Translations under genes and position numbers: made by a program | In this document: positions 63,976-64,000 of the stretch, one piece after another | Layout of the letters: every line of letters begins with the position of its first letter | How positions within the stretch are numbered: the stretch's first letter is position 1 | Assembly (NCBI RefSeq): GCF_001426225.1 | Contig: NZ_LMRT01000014.1 | Coordinates: 136,464 to 200,463, forward strand | DNA from: Allobosea sp. Leaf344 | Lineage (GTDB): Bacteria; Pseudomonadota; Alphaproteobacteria; Rhizobiales; Beijerinckiaceae | Length of the DNA stretch: 64,000 nt | Direction: 5' to 3' | Notes under the pieces: generated by a model | The model's database searches: none | Seen by the model: the letters and a program-made list of their open reading frames with translations, nothing else | Told to the model about the DNA's origin: nothing

Positions 63976-64000
63976 GAAATCTCTCCCGCGGCGCCGGCCG

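Overview
The window looks like chromosome from a GC-rich alphaproteobacterium of the order Hyphomicrobiales (Rhizobiales). Gene content and protein flavour suggest Bosea or a near relative, but that placement is inference from remembered family resemblance, not a search. Almost all genes are vertically ordinary, densely packed and GC-rich. A few AT-rich patches (about 11740-11900, 25600-25760, 48690-48920) and several broken genes mark places where DNA was inserted, lost or duplicated.

Layout. 1-377: 5' end of a divergent FAD-dependent oxidoreductase. 511-4561: a UgpA/UgpE/UgpB-like ABC importer with a GpdQ-like glycerophosphodiesterase but no ATPase gene. 4795-11315: mostly single small genes and enzymes (DUF3072, a PGPGW-like membrane protein, VOC, GlsB/YeaQ, dienelactone hydrolase, a lipoprotein with internal repeats, PPOX flavoprotein, DUF983, SDR, PHB-depolymerase-type esterase). 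11448-17079: a 1610-residue RTX/beta-solenoid protein with its own AT-rich promoter zone (including a perfect CtrA box) and a strong terminator, flanked by a headless membrane-protein gene and a C-terminal scrap of a MaoC dehydratase; this looks like an insertion. 17190-25500: a periplasmic ModA-like binding protein, a sorbosone-dehydrogenase-like lipoprotein, a complete pqqABCDE operon (pqqA is only 42 codons), D(-)-tartrate dehydratase with a divergent LysR regulator, and a deleted second copy of part of the tartrate dehydratase gene. 25684-29964: a compact HlyD / cellulose-synthase-like GT2 / dCache-HAMP operon, probably a synthase-dependent exopolysaccharide system.

30035-41637: an esterase, a UvrD/Rep helicase with a perfect alphaproteobacterial LexA box in its promoter, DUF3597 and small membrane proteins, then the minus-strand operon cydA-cydB-cydX-cydD-cydC followed immediately by an FNR-type regulator; an FNR-like site lies upstream of cydA. 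41891-41981: tRNA-Ser(GCU), followed by about 880 bases with no convincing gene. 42862-48467: a TRAP transporter (P, Q, M), two SDR dehydrogenases and a DapA-family aldolase with an unusual active-site loop, read as one catabolic operon. 49024-63975: a second Crp/Fnr regulator, M32 carboxypeptidase, OYE-type flavin reductase, AEC transporter, a 1252-residue subtilisin autotransporter, a four-PAS hybrid histidine kinase with two receivers, and a 972-residue FAD/Fe-S 2-hydroxyacid dehydrogenase.

Functional themes are uptake and oxidation of organic acids, sugars and phosphodiesters (PQQ, TRAP, Ugp/GpdQ, tartrate, 2-hydroxyacids), low-oxygen respiration, and three large cell-surface or secreted systems (RTX protein, exopolysaccharide synthase, autotransporter protease).
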